Of a stretch of DNA of 64,000 nt, positions 37,343-49,475 are shown one piece after another. The translations under genes were made by a program, and so were the position numbers. The notes below the pieces were generated by a model, which saw only the letters and a list, made by a program, of their open reading frames with translations, did no database searches and was not told the DNA's origin. How positions within the stretch are numbered: position 1 is the first letter of the stretch; every line of letters begins with the position of its first letter. Source of the DNA: Hysterangium stoloniferum (taxonomy: Eukaryota > Basidiomycota > Agaricomycetes > Hysterangiales > Hysterangiaceae); NCBI GenBank assembly GCA_015178975.1, contig WHVD01000009.1, forward strand, positions 310,001-374,000. The letters are read 5' to 3'.

Positions 37343-40300
37343 CAGCTTGTTAGGCGACATCGCTTAACGCTCTTGCAACTCATCGATTACGCTTTGACTA
37401 CCGATAAACATGACTACTGTTCTCTCACCTTCTTCAAACATCCTACCCAAGGAGGGATCCCAATTCGGGGTGAAGGTACTTGCGCCTGGAGGGGATTCTC
37501 CCACCGTTGAGTAAGTCATTTGAGCAAAATCAATTCGTACAATCGTCACAGGTCCCACATCTAGCATTGTCGCCATCCACGGCCTCGACGGACATCGTGA
37601 GGCGTCCTTCACAGCTCCCAATGGTGTTCTTTGGCTCCGTGATCTGTTGCCGGAAGCACTTCCTACTGCAAGAATTCTGACATATGGCTATGATGCGCGT
37701 ACCCATGGCGAGAATAGGTCCAGTCAAACTTTGTATCACTTATCGACTGACTTCGTCGGGAAACTGTCGAGTTTTAGAGTTCACACGAAGAGTGATGTAT
37801 GCTATTTACGATTCATGCTGCCCGGGTTGTACTTGACGATCTCATAAATTGTAGGAGCGGCCATTGATATTCATTGCACATAGTTTTGGAGGTATTATGC
37901 TGAAAAAGGTATGTCACTCCTTAAATGACTAGTCCGCCACAGCTTACATATCCATGTAAGGCTCTTATACATGCACATACAGCCCATAAGAAGCATCTAC
38001 CCGCACACAAAGCTGTTGAAGTGTCCTCTTATGGTATCATCTACTTGGGGACACCTCACCAGGGTGTTGATCTTACAAGCTGGACCAAATCCCTCTTCAG
38101 ATCTCTTTTGACTACCATCCAGACTAGTGATCTAATTACAAAGCACTTGGACTTGCATTCTGAGACCCTACAGCAACAGATAGCACAATATAATGCCATC
38201 AGTGATAGATATCACACTGTCTTTTGTTATGAGGCATATGGCACTGCAAGGTCAAGTGACTCACCAATGGATGTAAGTAGTTTTTCGTGACCCGATGACT
38301 CTTTTTAAAGCTTTATCTCTATCATTCTGAAGCATGTTCCCGCCTTCTCTGCTGTTGTTCAGGGAGCTATTAATGTTGAATCTCTTGCAATCCACAAGAC
38401 ACACATGGGACTGGCACAGTTTACATCACATGATGATAGTGAATATGATGTTCTCTTGCAGCATCTACTGCAAATGATTTGCAAAGCACCATCTGATATT
38501 CTTAAAAATTGGGAGAAGCACTCTGTATCTCTGGGTAGACAAAATCAATTACTGAACAATCCAGGTATTGTTTTTAACATCTGGGAGGTCTATTGAAGTA
38601 ACATTAACTCTTTAGAGACTGAGAAGGACTGTCAAAATATTTATAACTGGCTATCTGCCCCAGATCCATCAGATAACTTAAATGCAGCACAAGAACAATG
38701 TATGGCAAATACAGGTGCTTGGTTCCTCAATAGCACACAGTTTATAAAATGGAAAGAAGATGTCAATCAATACCTTTGGATGTATGGTATCTGTATGTTT
38801 GGTGACTTCTATACATTGCATTGCCTTACTGCTTAATCCTCAGCTGGATCTGGAAAAACAATTTTATGGTGGGTTTATGCAACACACTTTTCAGCAACAT
38901 GTTTGGCTTTTGACATGCAAAATTGCAGTTCATCAATCATTGCTAACATTCAAGATCATTGTGAAAATGATTTATCACAAGCTCTTGCCTATTTCTTTTT
39001 TGACTCTAGAGACTCACAAGAAGCTTTTCAATCACATCACTATTTACTCAGATCTCTCATAAAACAACTAGCTTCAGTCTGCTTTGATATTCCCAAATGT
39101 CTTTCTCAGATCTATAGGAATGGTATACAGCAACCATCTCTCAAAGACCTTGAGAAGACACTTTGTGAGTTACTTACTATGTTCAATCAGGTGTACATCA
39201 TTTTAGATGCCCTTGATGAGTGCTCAGAACATCTAAAGGTCATCAAGTGGCTGAGCAAGTTACTCAGTCAAGATAGTTCAAGAGTACACATTTTAGTAAC
39301 AACTCGGCCAGAAGTATCTATTCAAAGAGAATTGGATAATCTAAATCCAGAACATCTGTTTCTGCATAGACAACATGCCAATAATGATATTACAATTTAC
39401 ATTGATACCAAATTGCAATCCAAGACAATTTTTTTCTCACAAGATGAAAAACTCCTCAACAAGATCTTTAGGATCCTTAATGATCGTGCTGAAGGGATGT
39501 AAGTGACAGATTCCTATTTGGATATCTCCAGCAATGACTTATTCTACTATTTTGCAGGTTCAGATGGATAGCATTGCAACTTAAAGAGCTCTCTGATTGC
39601 CCTAGTGATGAGGACCTGGAGAAGCAGCTGAATACAATTCCAGATGGGCTGTTTGAAAGTTACAGAAAGATGATACTTAGGATTCCCAAGAAATATACAG
39701 AGAATGCATTGAAATTCTTACAGTGGTTGGCCTTTTCTTTTCAGCCCTTGAAAGTCAAAGAATTGGCCCAAATCACTGGAATAAATATGGATTATATAAT
39801 TGATGGCTCAAAACCTCCCTTCAATTCCCGAGCTATATACCATAATCCAACAAATATTCTAGGTATCTGTGCTGGACTTGTCATTCACTCAGAAGGTTAG
39901 TATTGCCTATCTACAATAAAAATAGCAATGGTGTATTAATTTGACTTGGGTAGGGACAATCAAATTGGCACATTTTTCAGTAAAAGAATATCTTATGATG
40001 GATAGTTCAATGGGAGGACCACCTTCTAACCTTCAGCTTGAAGAACAGATGGCACACAGTCACATAACAAAAATGTGTTTGATCTATTTGCTTCAGTTTC
40101 AAAATACCTTAATATCCCCTATAAAAACTGAGACAGATCTTGAGCATGATCATCCTTTGGCAAGTTACAGTGCCACACAATGGGTGTATCATGCACAAGC
40201 TGGTGGATATGAAACATTGGAAGTGTATCACAATCTAATAATGAAACTGTTTGAACAGGGAAGCCAGCAATATGAATTTTGGAAGCAAAAGAACTGGGGA

Positions 40301-40629
40301 AAAGAGCCAATCCCACAATTAGTGATTGCAGGACACAATGGATTGTACAAAGTATTAGCAGTGCTATTAGAAGGTGTTATGTATTTTATTAGTTTTCTAC
40401 CTTTTAAGTCCCCCAAAAGCCGAAATAGCCAAAATGGCTTGTGAAATGTACTTATATTGCGATGATAAAATTTGTATAAATATCTTTTAAATTTCGTTGA
40501 ATTTCTACAATTTATTTTACATTTTTATCTTAAATATTGAAGAAGTTATGAATTTATTCTTTTTTAACTAAATACTATCAAACCGGCCACCAGGCACTAA
40601 TTACACAACGCACGAGAAAATCATGTGAC

Positions 40630-40830
40630 AGTCGTCACAAAAAGGCGCGACGGTCACAAGGCGTGACGGTCACAAAGCGCGACAGTCACAAGGCGCGACG
40701 GTCACAAGGCGCGACGGTCACAAGGCGCGACGGTCACAAGGCGCGACGGTCACAAGGCGCGACGATCACAAGGCGCGACGGTCACAAGGCGCGACGGTCA
40801 CATAATGTGACAGTCACACGGCGCGATGAT
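40630..40830 (+). repeat. 16-bp GC-rich minisatellite inside LTR1 copy 1
   Basis: About eleven head-to-tail units of GGTCACAAGGCGCGAC and close variants. It is the counterpart of the 19-bp arrays in the other LTR1 copies. The open frame over it is an artefact of the repeat. Confidence 0.85.
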
Positions 40831-41089
40831 TACAAAGGCGCACGGATGACATACACGAAAGGCGCGGGAATAGATTACATCATCATGTATGCTATTGTAG
40901 AAAAAACCGGAAATTCCTGGAGCATTCCAGAAGCTTCCCCAGGAATAGCTAAATTAGGATAGTAATGATGTAATATGTCTCAAAAATGTCTCACATTTTA
41001 TTGTATATAAGGAGCTCTGCTCCAGCCGTGAAAATATAACTTATAACTTTTTATCCACCCACATCTGTGTGTTACTGCAGCAAGCAGGC

Positions 41090-41330
41090 TATTCCACCCC
41101 TATCAGGGCTGTTGGACTTTTAATTCCACCTCTATTTGAGTTGTTGGAAACCTTTGCCACCTCGGTTAGAGTTGTTGGCCCAAGTAGTTCACCTTGTCAC
41201 CTCAATCTGAGTTGTTGACTTATTTGTTCCCCCTTGCCACCTCTTAATTGAGTAGCTGGCTTTATTACTTTTTCTAACTTCTATTTAAGTTGTTGGAATC
41301 GTTGCCACCTCGGTTAGAGTTGTTGGCTAT
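41090..41330 (+). other. Array of seven covarying hairpins in LTR1 copy 1
   Basis: Seven units of form NYCA, C, CYC, 5-6 nt loop, GRG, 4 nt, TGRN. Lower stems include TCCA/TGGA, GCCA/TGGC and GTCA/TGAC. Upper stems include CTC/GAG, CCC/GGG and CTT/AAG. See copy 4 (59833-60106) for exact coordinates of each element. Confidence 0.7.
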
Positions 41331-43965
41331 CAACCAAGTAATAAATAAATTGTTTGTTTTATTGTTTGAAATTAGAATATAATTCTAATTTCTCCTGGTT
41401 TGGCTTATAATTAAATACTGAGAATATTCTTGCAGAATCATAAAGACTACATTAAGATTCTGATAAGTTAGTATCACAGTAGATCCAGTAGATTAATTTA
41501 AATAAAGCATATATTGCCAAATATTGTTTTATTCTATAGTTAATCTTTTGATCTGTTTATTAATATTTTTACTGTTTGATAAATAGTATAAAATATATAT
41601 AAACTAGCTAGAATCGAAGTTGAATCTAGTTTTGGAATCAGTAAATTGTTATTCATATTTTAGTGGTTGTTTTCACAGAAAAAGAACAAGCTTACATAAG
41701 CAGCTCTCAAAAACCTTCTTTGCGAAGTAGGGTGCATATATTCAAGTAAACTCTTGACTTCAGGGGTTCTAAGTCCATTTAGACTGCCACTGATTAATAT
41801 CAAATACTTAAATTATTTTACCTTGTTGTGAATTGAGTATTTGCACACTTTGATAGAGCATTGGACTCCTTTTTCCAGAAAATAATATTAAAATAAGTCT
41901 AATACATTACAGAAGGTGGTGTTGACCCAAATATCCAGGGAGGTTTCTGGGGGACAGCACTTAATGGTGCAGCAGCACATGGTCACTTGGATGCGGTCCA
42001 GACACTACTTGCCCATGGTGCTAATCCCAATTTCCAGGGGAGTAACCATGGGACAGCACTTAGTAGTGCAGCAGCAAAGGGTCACTTGGATGTGGTCCAG
42101 GCACTACTTGACCATGGTTCTGATCCTAATGTCCAGAGAAGTGGCCATGGGACAGCACTTAGTAGTGCTGCAGCAGAGGGTCACTTGGATGTGGTCCAGG
42201 CACTGCTTGACCATGGTGCCAATCCCAATGTCCAGGGGGGTTTTTATGGGACAGCACTTGGTGGTGCAGCAGCACAGGGTCACTTGGATGTGGTCCAGAC
42301 ACTACTTGCCCATGGTGTTGATGCCAATGTCCAGGGGGGTTTCTATGGGACAGCACTTGGTGGTGCAGCAGCACAGGGTCAGTTAGATGTGGTCCAGACA
42401 CTGCTTGCCCATGGTGCTGATGCCAATGTCCAGGGGGGTTCTAATGGGACAGCACTTGGTAGTGCAGCAGCACAGGGTCACTTGGATGTGGTCCAGACAC
42501 TACTTGCCCATGGTGTTGATCCCAATGTCCAGGGGGGTTTCTATGGGACAGCACTTGGTAGTGCAGCAGCACAGGGTCACTTGGATGTGGTCACGGTACT
42601 ACTTGCCCATGGTGCTGATACCAATGTCCAGGGGGGTTCCTATGGGACAGCCCTTGGTGGTGCAGCAGCACAGGGTCACTTGGATGTGGTCCAGGCACTG
42701 CTTGCCCATGGTGCTGATTCCAATATCCAGGGAGGTTTTTATGGGACAGCACTTGGTGGTGCAGCAGCACAGGGTGACTTGGATGTGGTCCAGACACTGC
42801 TTGCCCATGGTGCTGATTCCAATATCCAGGGAGGTTTTTATGGGACAGCACTTGGTGGTGCAGCAGCACAGGGTCACTTGGATGTGGTCCAGACACTACT
42901 TGCCCATGGTGTTGATGCCAATGTCCAGGGGGTTCCTATGGCTCAGCACTTGGTGGTGCAGCAGCACAGGGTCAGTTAGATGTGGTCCAGGTACTGCTTT
43001 CCCATGGTGTTGATTCCAATATCCAGGGAGGCTTTTATGGGACAGCATTTGGTGGTGCAGCAGCACAGGGTCACTTGGATGTGGTCCAGGCACTGCTTGA
43101 CCATGGTGCTGATCCTAATGTCCAGGGGGGTTCCTATGGGACAGCACTTGGTGATGCAGCAGCACAAGGTCACTTGGATATGGTCCAGGCACTACTTGCC
43201 CATGGTGCTGATCCCAATGTCCAGGAGAGTTCCCATGGGACAGCCCTTGGTGGTGCAGCAGCATGAGGTCACTTGGATGTGGTCCAGGCACTGCTTGACC
43301 ATGGTGCTGATCCCAATGTCCAGGGGGGTTCCTATGGGACAGCACTTTGTAGTGCAGCAGCACAGGGTCATTTAGATGTGGTCCAGGCACTGCTTTCCCA
43401 TGGTGCCAATCCTAATGTCCAGGGGGGTTCTTATGGGACAGCACTTGGTGGTCCAACAGCACAGGGTCACTTGGATGTGGTCAAGGTACTACTTACCCAT
43501 GGTGTGGATACCAATGTACAGGGGGGTTCCTATGGGACAGCACTTGGTGGTGCAGCAGCACAGGGTCACTTATATGTGGTCCAGGCACTGCTTTCCTTTG
43601 GTGCTGATCCCAATATCCAGGGAGGTTTTTATGGGACAGCACTTGGTGGTGCAGCAGCACAGGGTCACTTGGATGTGGTCCAGACACTACTTGCCCATGG
43701 TGTTGATCCCAATGTCCAGGGGGGTTTCTATGGGACAGCACTTGGTGGTGCCGCAGCACAGGGTCAGTTAGATGTGGTCCAGGCACTGCTTGCCCATGGT
43801 GTTGATTCCAATATCCAAGGAGGCTTTTATGGGACAGCACTTAGTGGTGCAGCAGCATGGGATCACTTAGATGTGGTCCAGACACTACTTGCCCATGGTG
43901 CTGATATCAATGTCCAGGAGGGTTCCTATGGGACAGCACTTGGTGATACAGCAGCACAGGGCCAC

Positions 43966-46189
43966 TGTGATGTATTAGCCTTATTTTAATACTATCTTCT
44001 GAAAAAGGAGTCCAATGCTCTATCAAAATGTGCAAATACTCAATTCACTACAAGGTAAAATAATTTGAGTATTTGATATTAATCAGTGGCAGTTTGAATA
44101 GACTTAGAACCCCTGAAGTAAGAGTTTACTTTGAATATATGTACCCTACTTCACAAAGAAGGTTTTGAGAGCTGCTTTTGCAAGCTGTTCTTTTTCTGTG
44201 AAAACAATTACTAAAATATGAATAACAATTCACTGATTCCAAAACTAGATTCAACTTTGATTCTAGCTAGTTTATATATATTTTATACTATTTATCAAAC
44301 AGTAAAAATATTTATAAACAGGTCAAAAGATTAGATATAGAATAAAACACTATTTGGCTAATATATGCTTTATTTACACTAACCTACCAGATCTACTGTG
44401 ATATTAACTTATCAGGATCTTAATGTAGTCTTAAGGATCTTGCAAGGATATTCTCAGTATTTATTGATGCTCAAAACCGGGTAGAAATTAGAAATGTATT
44501 CCTAATCTCAACAATGATAACCAACAACCAACTAGGTGACAAGTTTATGGGATTAATACCAGAAGCTCAACTAGAGGTGGCAGGGAATCCTGATTGGTCA
44601 GAAGCTCAACTAGAGGTGACAAGGGATCCTGATTGATGCCAGAAGCTCAACTAGAGGTGGCAATAAACTGCTTGCTGCAGTGACACACAGATGTGGTGTA
44701 AATGGGTGTTAGGATACATACAGGGTGGGTTTCCAGAGAAACCTGCAGAATATCCAGTAGGACTTGGCTTCAGCTTATAGGCTGCACCCTCACTAGATCA
44801 TGTTGTCCAATTTCAGACCGGCAGATGGGAATCCCAGGGAGTCTGGGCAGGGGTCATGGGATGAGGGGTTGTAGGTCAGAGGTTGTGGGTTGTGAGTCGA
44901 GGTAGGTGAGAAAGATAGATGCACCAGAGCCCGTGGGTTCCAACTAGTGTGAGCGGTGTGATTCAAGTAGGAGTTTAGAGTGGAAAATGTATTAGATTAC
45001 TGGGGGGAATCTAAGCCAATTTTCTGACTGGATTGTATGTACAACATCTGCCAGTTTAAATAGACTGTGGAGTGAATGTCATACTGAATCCAGTAATGAT
45101 GAAACAAAATGAGCAAACCATAAAATGGGAATAGTAAACACCAAATTGGTGTTAGGAATGGGATGGAACAGAGTGGAGTCCAAATAGTGATAAATCATAA
45201 ACCATAATGGGAAACAGAGCGGGAGCAGAGTCCAAATCGTGACAGGTCATTTGACTAAAATGGGAATGGGGCTCTGTTAGAGGGATGACGGGTTTTCTGA
45301 GCGGGGTCCAGTGACTGATGCATGGGATGAGATCGGATATAGACAGAGACGGAGTCCGGTGGGTTTTCTGGTGACTGAAACACAACGTAACGAAGTCAAA
45401 CATAGACAAGGCTGACGTACGGAGTCTGGCGGGAATTCGGTAAACTGATAATGGGTGCGTATAGGGCATGGGTGCATATAAGTTAGTGCCCAGAGTCCGG
45501 TGGGAATTCCGGTCATAACAATGGGTTGATAAGATGATAAGATGTTCTATTCAAGCTGGAGCTGAGCTCCTTATATACATTTTAGTCCAAGACATTTTAG
45601 AAGATTCTAGAAGATTGAATGATGTCATTTAGAATTTTCTAGAATTTTCTAAAGTATTACAGAAGATTCTAACTACTTCTAAGACATTATAGAATGTTCT
45701 TGGCATAATAGAACATTCTAGAATTTTATAGAATATTCTACAATATTCTATCTACTTGTATATATTATTAACTATTTTACCTGGAAACTGCTGGAATATT
45801 CCAGGAGTTTCTGCTACTTTTCATTGTTAGCATATATGATGACATAATGCTCTCATGCCTGTGCATGTATGACACCCTTCATGCCTTGTGACTGTTGTGT
45901 GCCTTGTGACAACTGTCACTCATTGTGATGATTTTCCTGCACATTGTGTAATAAGTTCCAGGTGACCAGTGTAAATGACATATTAATCAAAAAAGAAAAA
46001 AAGATAGAAATTCTGTAGCTTGCTCAATTTATAAGATAAAAATACAAAATAAATTGCATAATTTCAAGATAATCAAGACAATATTGTACAGTTTTATTGT
46101 CACGATATAAATACATTTAAGAACCTTTGTTAAGAATTTCATTTTGGGGAAATTGTAAAAAATAGAAAAAACCTCAAAAATACATAACA
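43966..46189 (-). mobile_element. Solo LTR, family LTR1 (copy 2), antisense, with a nested LTR2
   Basis: On the minus strand it begins TGTTATGTATTTTTG and ends TACATCACA. Its flanks are GCCAC (43961-43965) and GTCAC (46190-46194), a TSD with one change, lying inside an ankyrin unit (AGGGTCACTTGGATG). Its 2224 bp include a nested LTR2 (44707-45520 plus a 5-bp duplication), leaving about 1405 bp. The GC-rich minisatellite is reduced to a few degenerate units (about 45860-45960). Hairpin units are seen on the minus strand at about 44520-44660. Confidence 0.88.
44707..45520 (-). mobile_element. Solo LTR, family LTR2 (copy c), nested in LTR1 copy 2
   Basis: An 814-bp unit with ends TGTTAGGATA and GTCATAACA in plus orientation and exact TSD ATGGG (44702-44706, 45521-45525). 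It is the reverse complement of the LTR at 221-1029 with moderate divergence, so it is inserted on the minus strand. Because it sits inside LTR1 copy 2, it is the younger insertion. Confidence 0.9.
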
Positions 46190-46870
46190 GTCACTTGGAT
46201 GTGGTCCAGGCACTACTTGCCCATGGTGCTGATCTCAATGTCCAGGGGGAGTTCCCATGGGACAGCCCTTGGTGGTGCAGCAGCATGGGGTCACTTGGAT
46301 GTGGTCCAGGCACTGCTTGACCAGGGGAGGTTCCTATGGGACAGCACTTGGTAGTGCAGCAGCACAGGGTCACTTAGATGTGGTCCAGGCACTGCTTGAC
46401 CATGGTGCCAATCCCAATGTCCAGGGGGGTTCTTATGGGACAGCACTTGGTAGTGCAGTAGCACAGGGGCACTTGGATGTGGTCCAGGCACTGCTTGCCC
46501 ATGGTGCTGATCCCAATGTCCAGGGGGGTCCTGATGGGACAGCACTTGGTGGTGCAGCAGTAGATGGTCACTTGGATGTGGTCCAGGCACTACTTGCCCA
46601 TGGTGCTGATCCCAATGTCCAGGGGGGGGTTCTAATAGGACAGCACTTGGTGGTGCAGCAGCAGCACAGGGTCACTTGGATATGGTCCAGGCATTGCTTG
46701 CCCATGGTGCTGATGCCAATGTCCAGGGGGTTCTGATGGGACAGCACTCGGTGGTGCAGCAGTACAGGGACACTTAGATGTCATCCAGGCACTGCTTGAC
46801 CATTGTGCCAATCCTAATGTCCAGGGGGGGTTCCTATGGGACAGGACTTGGTGGTGCAGCAGCACAGTGA
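46190..46870 (+). pseudogene. Continuation of the disrupted ankyrin array
   Basis: Seven or so 99-bp ankyrin units in several frames, belonging to NLR copy 2 and separated from the rest by LTR1 copy 2. Small insertions or deletions in G runs (for example near 46625, 46730 and 46825) break the frame. The array ends abruptly near 46866. Confidence 0.85.
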
Positions 46871-47525
46871 GACTGTTCTTCTGACTATGACTATATTATA
46901 TGATGAGTTTATATTTCATTACCCTAAAATTTTTATCTTCCTTGTATGCCCTTTTAAAACATGCACAAATGTCATGGTTAAACATTTGGGTTATGACCTA
47001 ATCTTTGAGATAGGGAGTATTCTCTGGTATCCATCCATATATGTGACTTTTCAAAAACAGTAAATACAATTTAACTTTATTTTGTTCAGAAACTTGGCCA
47101 GAACAGTCTGGCCTACCAATCCATGTTGTGTGACTATTCCAAAGGGCTAATCTACAGATGATTGTTTGACTAACTTTTATCTGATGCAGAATATATACAG
47201 TATTTCCCTATTTTCCAGAGTATCATCTGATGAACTGAATCTGAATGAAGTATTAAAATTTTATGTCAAGCAATATATATACTTGATAGAGTATATAAGT
47301 TTTCAAAGTTCTTGATTATCAGATTCAAAGTTCAGGGCTATATACAGGTCATGAAAGATCAAGAAAACAAACAAGAACAGTAAGACAGATTAGAAAAAGA
47401 TCTTGAATACAGAAGATATGTATGTCTAATATTTTGTCATAAGGCAAAAGGGGATCTGAGTTATGAATTGGTCTGAAGTTGGGTTCAGGGTCATACCCAA
47501 GGTTAAGTTCAAGATTGGTCCTAAC
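46871..47525. other. AT-rich spacer, nothing recognised
   Basis: About 650 bp between the end of the ankyrin array and LTR3 copy b, AT-rich, with no coding or repeat signal noticed. Confidence 0.4.
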
Positions 47526-48267
47526 TGTTATGACCTGTCGCAACCCGACAGTCCCCGAGGTTATTGCCACCTATTGACAATTCAAGTCATCGCTCAAGTC
47601 CTCACATCGGAAGCTGTCAGTTCCCCAATGCTGATGTATGCCTTTGTGGTGATCAAACTCCGTTTATGCCCCTGTCAAAATATACTCATACTATCTGGTT
47701 AAACTCTGATATGTCCCTTTTCATTATGATGATCCATTCTACTCTATGTTTCACACATGTCTAAATATACTTGTAACTCTCAGACTTTTTCCTTTTCTCG
47801 TAATCCCGCTCTCAGTTAATGCACCGCCTCTGAACTAATTGTAACCTTCCTGTTCTTAGTCAAGCTTATTTGTCAATACCGTTTTCTGCTCTTCTCCTAG
47901 TTAGTATTTTCTAGATGTGGAATACTTGTATATTAACCAGTTGTAGTTGTAGTTACTAGGCAATCAGAATATCAACTCAGAATACCCTCTTACACCTCCA
48001 GAAGTCTCATACTAAGTACTCCACTATCCGCCTTCACGTGTGCTCGCCCACTCTCGGTCCCTGACCCCTTGGCCTGACACTCGACTTATCCTTCATTTCC
48101 AATTGGTAGTTTTGCCGAGAGGTATTCGTTAGGACTAGTCTTCACCTGCCTGAAATTTAAGGACACCCGACAGATAACTGCGAGGGTGCAGCACATAAGC
48201 TGAAGCCAAGTCCTTCCAATCGGTCCCTGTTGGCCTACCAACATTTGTCAGTTTTCAGTTCTTAACA
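47526..48267 (+). mobile_element. LTR of family LTR3 (copy b), probable 5' LTR of a Gypsy-type relic
   Basis: A 742-bp unit from TGTTATGACC to TTCTTAACA, similar to the reverse complement of 1123-1875. The flanking pentamers (CTAAC and GTATA) do not match, as expected for a 5' LTR with internal sequence on its right. Thirty-seven bases downstream a gag-like frame begins. Confidence 0.75.
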
Positions 48268-48879
48268 GTATATTCTGATTTCACACTCACATTTTCTGTT
48301 AATCATGCCTCTGAGAAAAAAAGATGCCAAGCCAAGTGGTGAAGCAGAATCTTCCACTCTCAAGTTGGTATGTATTTCTAGGTTTTTTCCAAATTTTTAA
48401 ACAATTTCCCCTAACAAATTGCAAAAACAAATATTTAAATGTACTTATATTGTGACGATAAAATTGTACCATATTTGCTTGATTTATCTTGAATTTATAC
48501 AATTTATTTTGTATTTCTATCTTATACATTGAGCAAGTTATTAAATATTTACCTTTTATTCTTTTTTGATTAAGATGTCGGCGACTCAGCGCTTATTCAC
48601 AACGCGCGAGTAATTATGTGACATTCACATAACATTTCAAACTCCGACGCCGACAAAACGCAATGTGAAATAATCGTGCATAATCAAGGCAATATTTATA
48701 TATTTATATTATTATAATAAAATATTATATTTATAACTAACTAAAAATAAATATAATAATTATATAATAATATAAAACCGGCCACTGTGCTTATTACACA
48801 GTGCGCGGGAAAATCGTCACAATGAGTGACAACCGTCACAACAGGTGACAGTTGTCACAAGGGCATGTGACTGTCACAG

Positions 48880-49475
48880 AGGCGCACAACTGTCACAGAG
48901 GCGCGCGACTGTCACAGAGGCGCGCGACTGTCACAGAGGCGCGCGACTGTCACAGAGGCGCGCGACTGTCACAGAGGCGCGCGACTGTCACAGAGGCGCG
49001 CGACTGTCACAGAGGCGCGCGACTGTCACAGAGGCGCGCGACTGTCACAGAGGCGCGCGACTGTCACAGAGGCGCGCGACTGTCACAGAGGCGCGCGACT
49101 GTCACAGAGGCGCGCGACTGTCACAGAGGCGCGCGACTGTCACAGAGGCGCGCGACTGTCACAGAGGCGCGCGACTGTCACAGAGGCGCGCGACTGTCAC
49201 AGAGGCGCGCGACTGTCACAGAGGCGCGCGACTGTCACAGAGGCGCGCGACTGTCACAGAGGCGCGCGACTGTCACAGAGGCGCGCGACTGTCACAGAGG
49301 CGCGCGACTGTCACAGAGGCGCGCGACTGTCACAGAGGCGCGCGACTGTCACAGAGGCGCGCGACTGTCACAGAGGCGCGCGACTGTCACAGAGGCGCGC
49401 GACTGTCACAGAGGCGCGCGACTGTCACAGAGGCGCGCGACTGTCACAGAGGCGCGCGACTGTCACAAAGGCGCA
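48880..49475 (+). repeat. 19-bp GC-rich minisatellite, about 30 units, in LTR1 copy 3
   Basis: Almost perfect tandem units of CTGTCACAGAGGCGCGCGA. The homogeneity implies recent expansion. All three forward frames are open through it and encode the same 19-residue cycle (57 nt is three units), an artefact, not a protein. Confidence 0.93.

Larger units (their letters stand above)
40375..41911 (+). mobile_element. Solo LTR, family LTR1 (copy 1), in the NLR ankyrin exon
   Basis: A 1537-bp unit beginning TGTTATGTATTTTA and ending AATACATTACA, flanked by exact TSD GAAGG (40370-40374, 41912-41916). The uninterrupted sequence is seen in the intact NLR copy. Internal order: AT-rich 5' part, 16-bp GC-rich minisatellite (40630-40830), ATGTCATCATATATGC-like block, TATA-like TGTATATAAGGAGCTC near 41010, an array of hairpins (about 41095-41330), then a long AT-rich 3' part. 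No coding capacity. Confidence 0.92.
37343..46870 (+). repeat. Right arm of a long inverted repeat (NLR copy 2 with insertions)
   Basis: From CAGCTTGTTAGG at 37343 rightward, the sequence is the reverse complement of the left arm (about 3200-10214), including introns. The arms are separated by about 27 kb of unrelated genes. Without its LTR insertions (two solo LTRs with their TSD copies, about 3.8 kb) the right arm is about 5.8 kb. Confidence 0.9.
37410..46870 (+). pseudogene. Second NLR copy, disrupted in the ankyrin exon
   Basis: Exons 1-9 are 37410-37510, 37565-37778, 37855-37908, 37961-38272, 38333-38564, 38616-38792, 38844-38868, 38929-39498 and 39558-39895. Each has the same length as in the intact copy and stays open; Ser115 (AHSFGG), Walker A GISGSGKT and Walker B LDALDE are kept. 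Exon 10 starts at 39954 and is cut at 40374 by a solo LTR (40375-41911). Ankyrin repeats resume at 41917 but show a 1-bp loss near 42930 (poly-G), a TGA at 43264-43266, a second solo LTR at 43966-46189 and further frame breaks to 46870. Readthrough into the first LTR would end at TGA 40442-40444, giving an 837-aa hydrolase-NACHT protein without the array. Whether that product exists is unknown. Confidence 0.88.

Noticed and set aside
40630..40830. CRISPR-like array (regular short repeats)
   Set aside because: Units are contiguous without spacers and the DNA is eukaryotic; it is a minisatellite.
45152..45516. Minus-strand frames of 79-105 codons
   Set aside because: They lie wholly inside the nested LTR2 and correspond to frames in the LTR2 copy at 221-1029.
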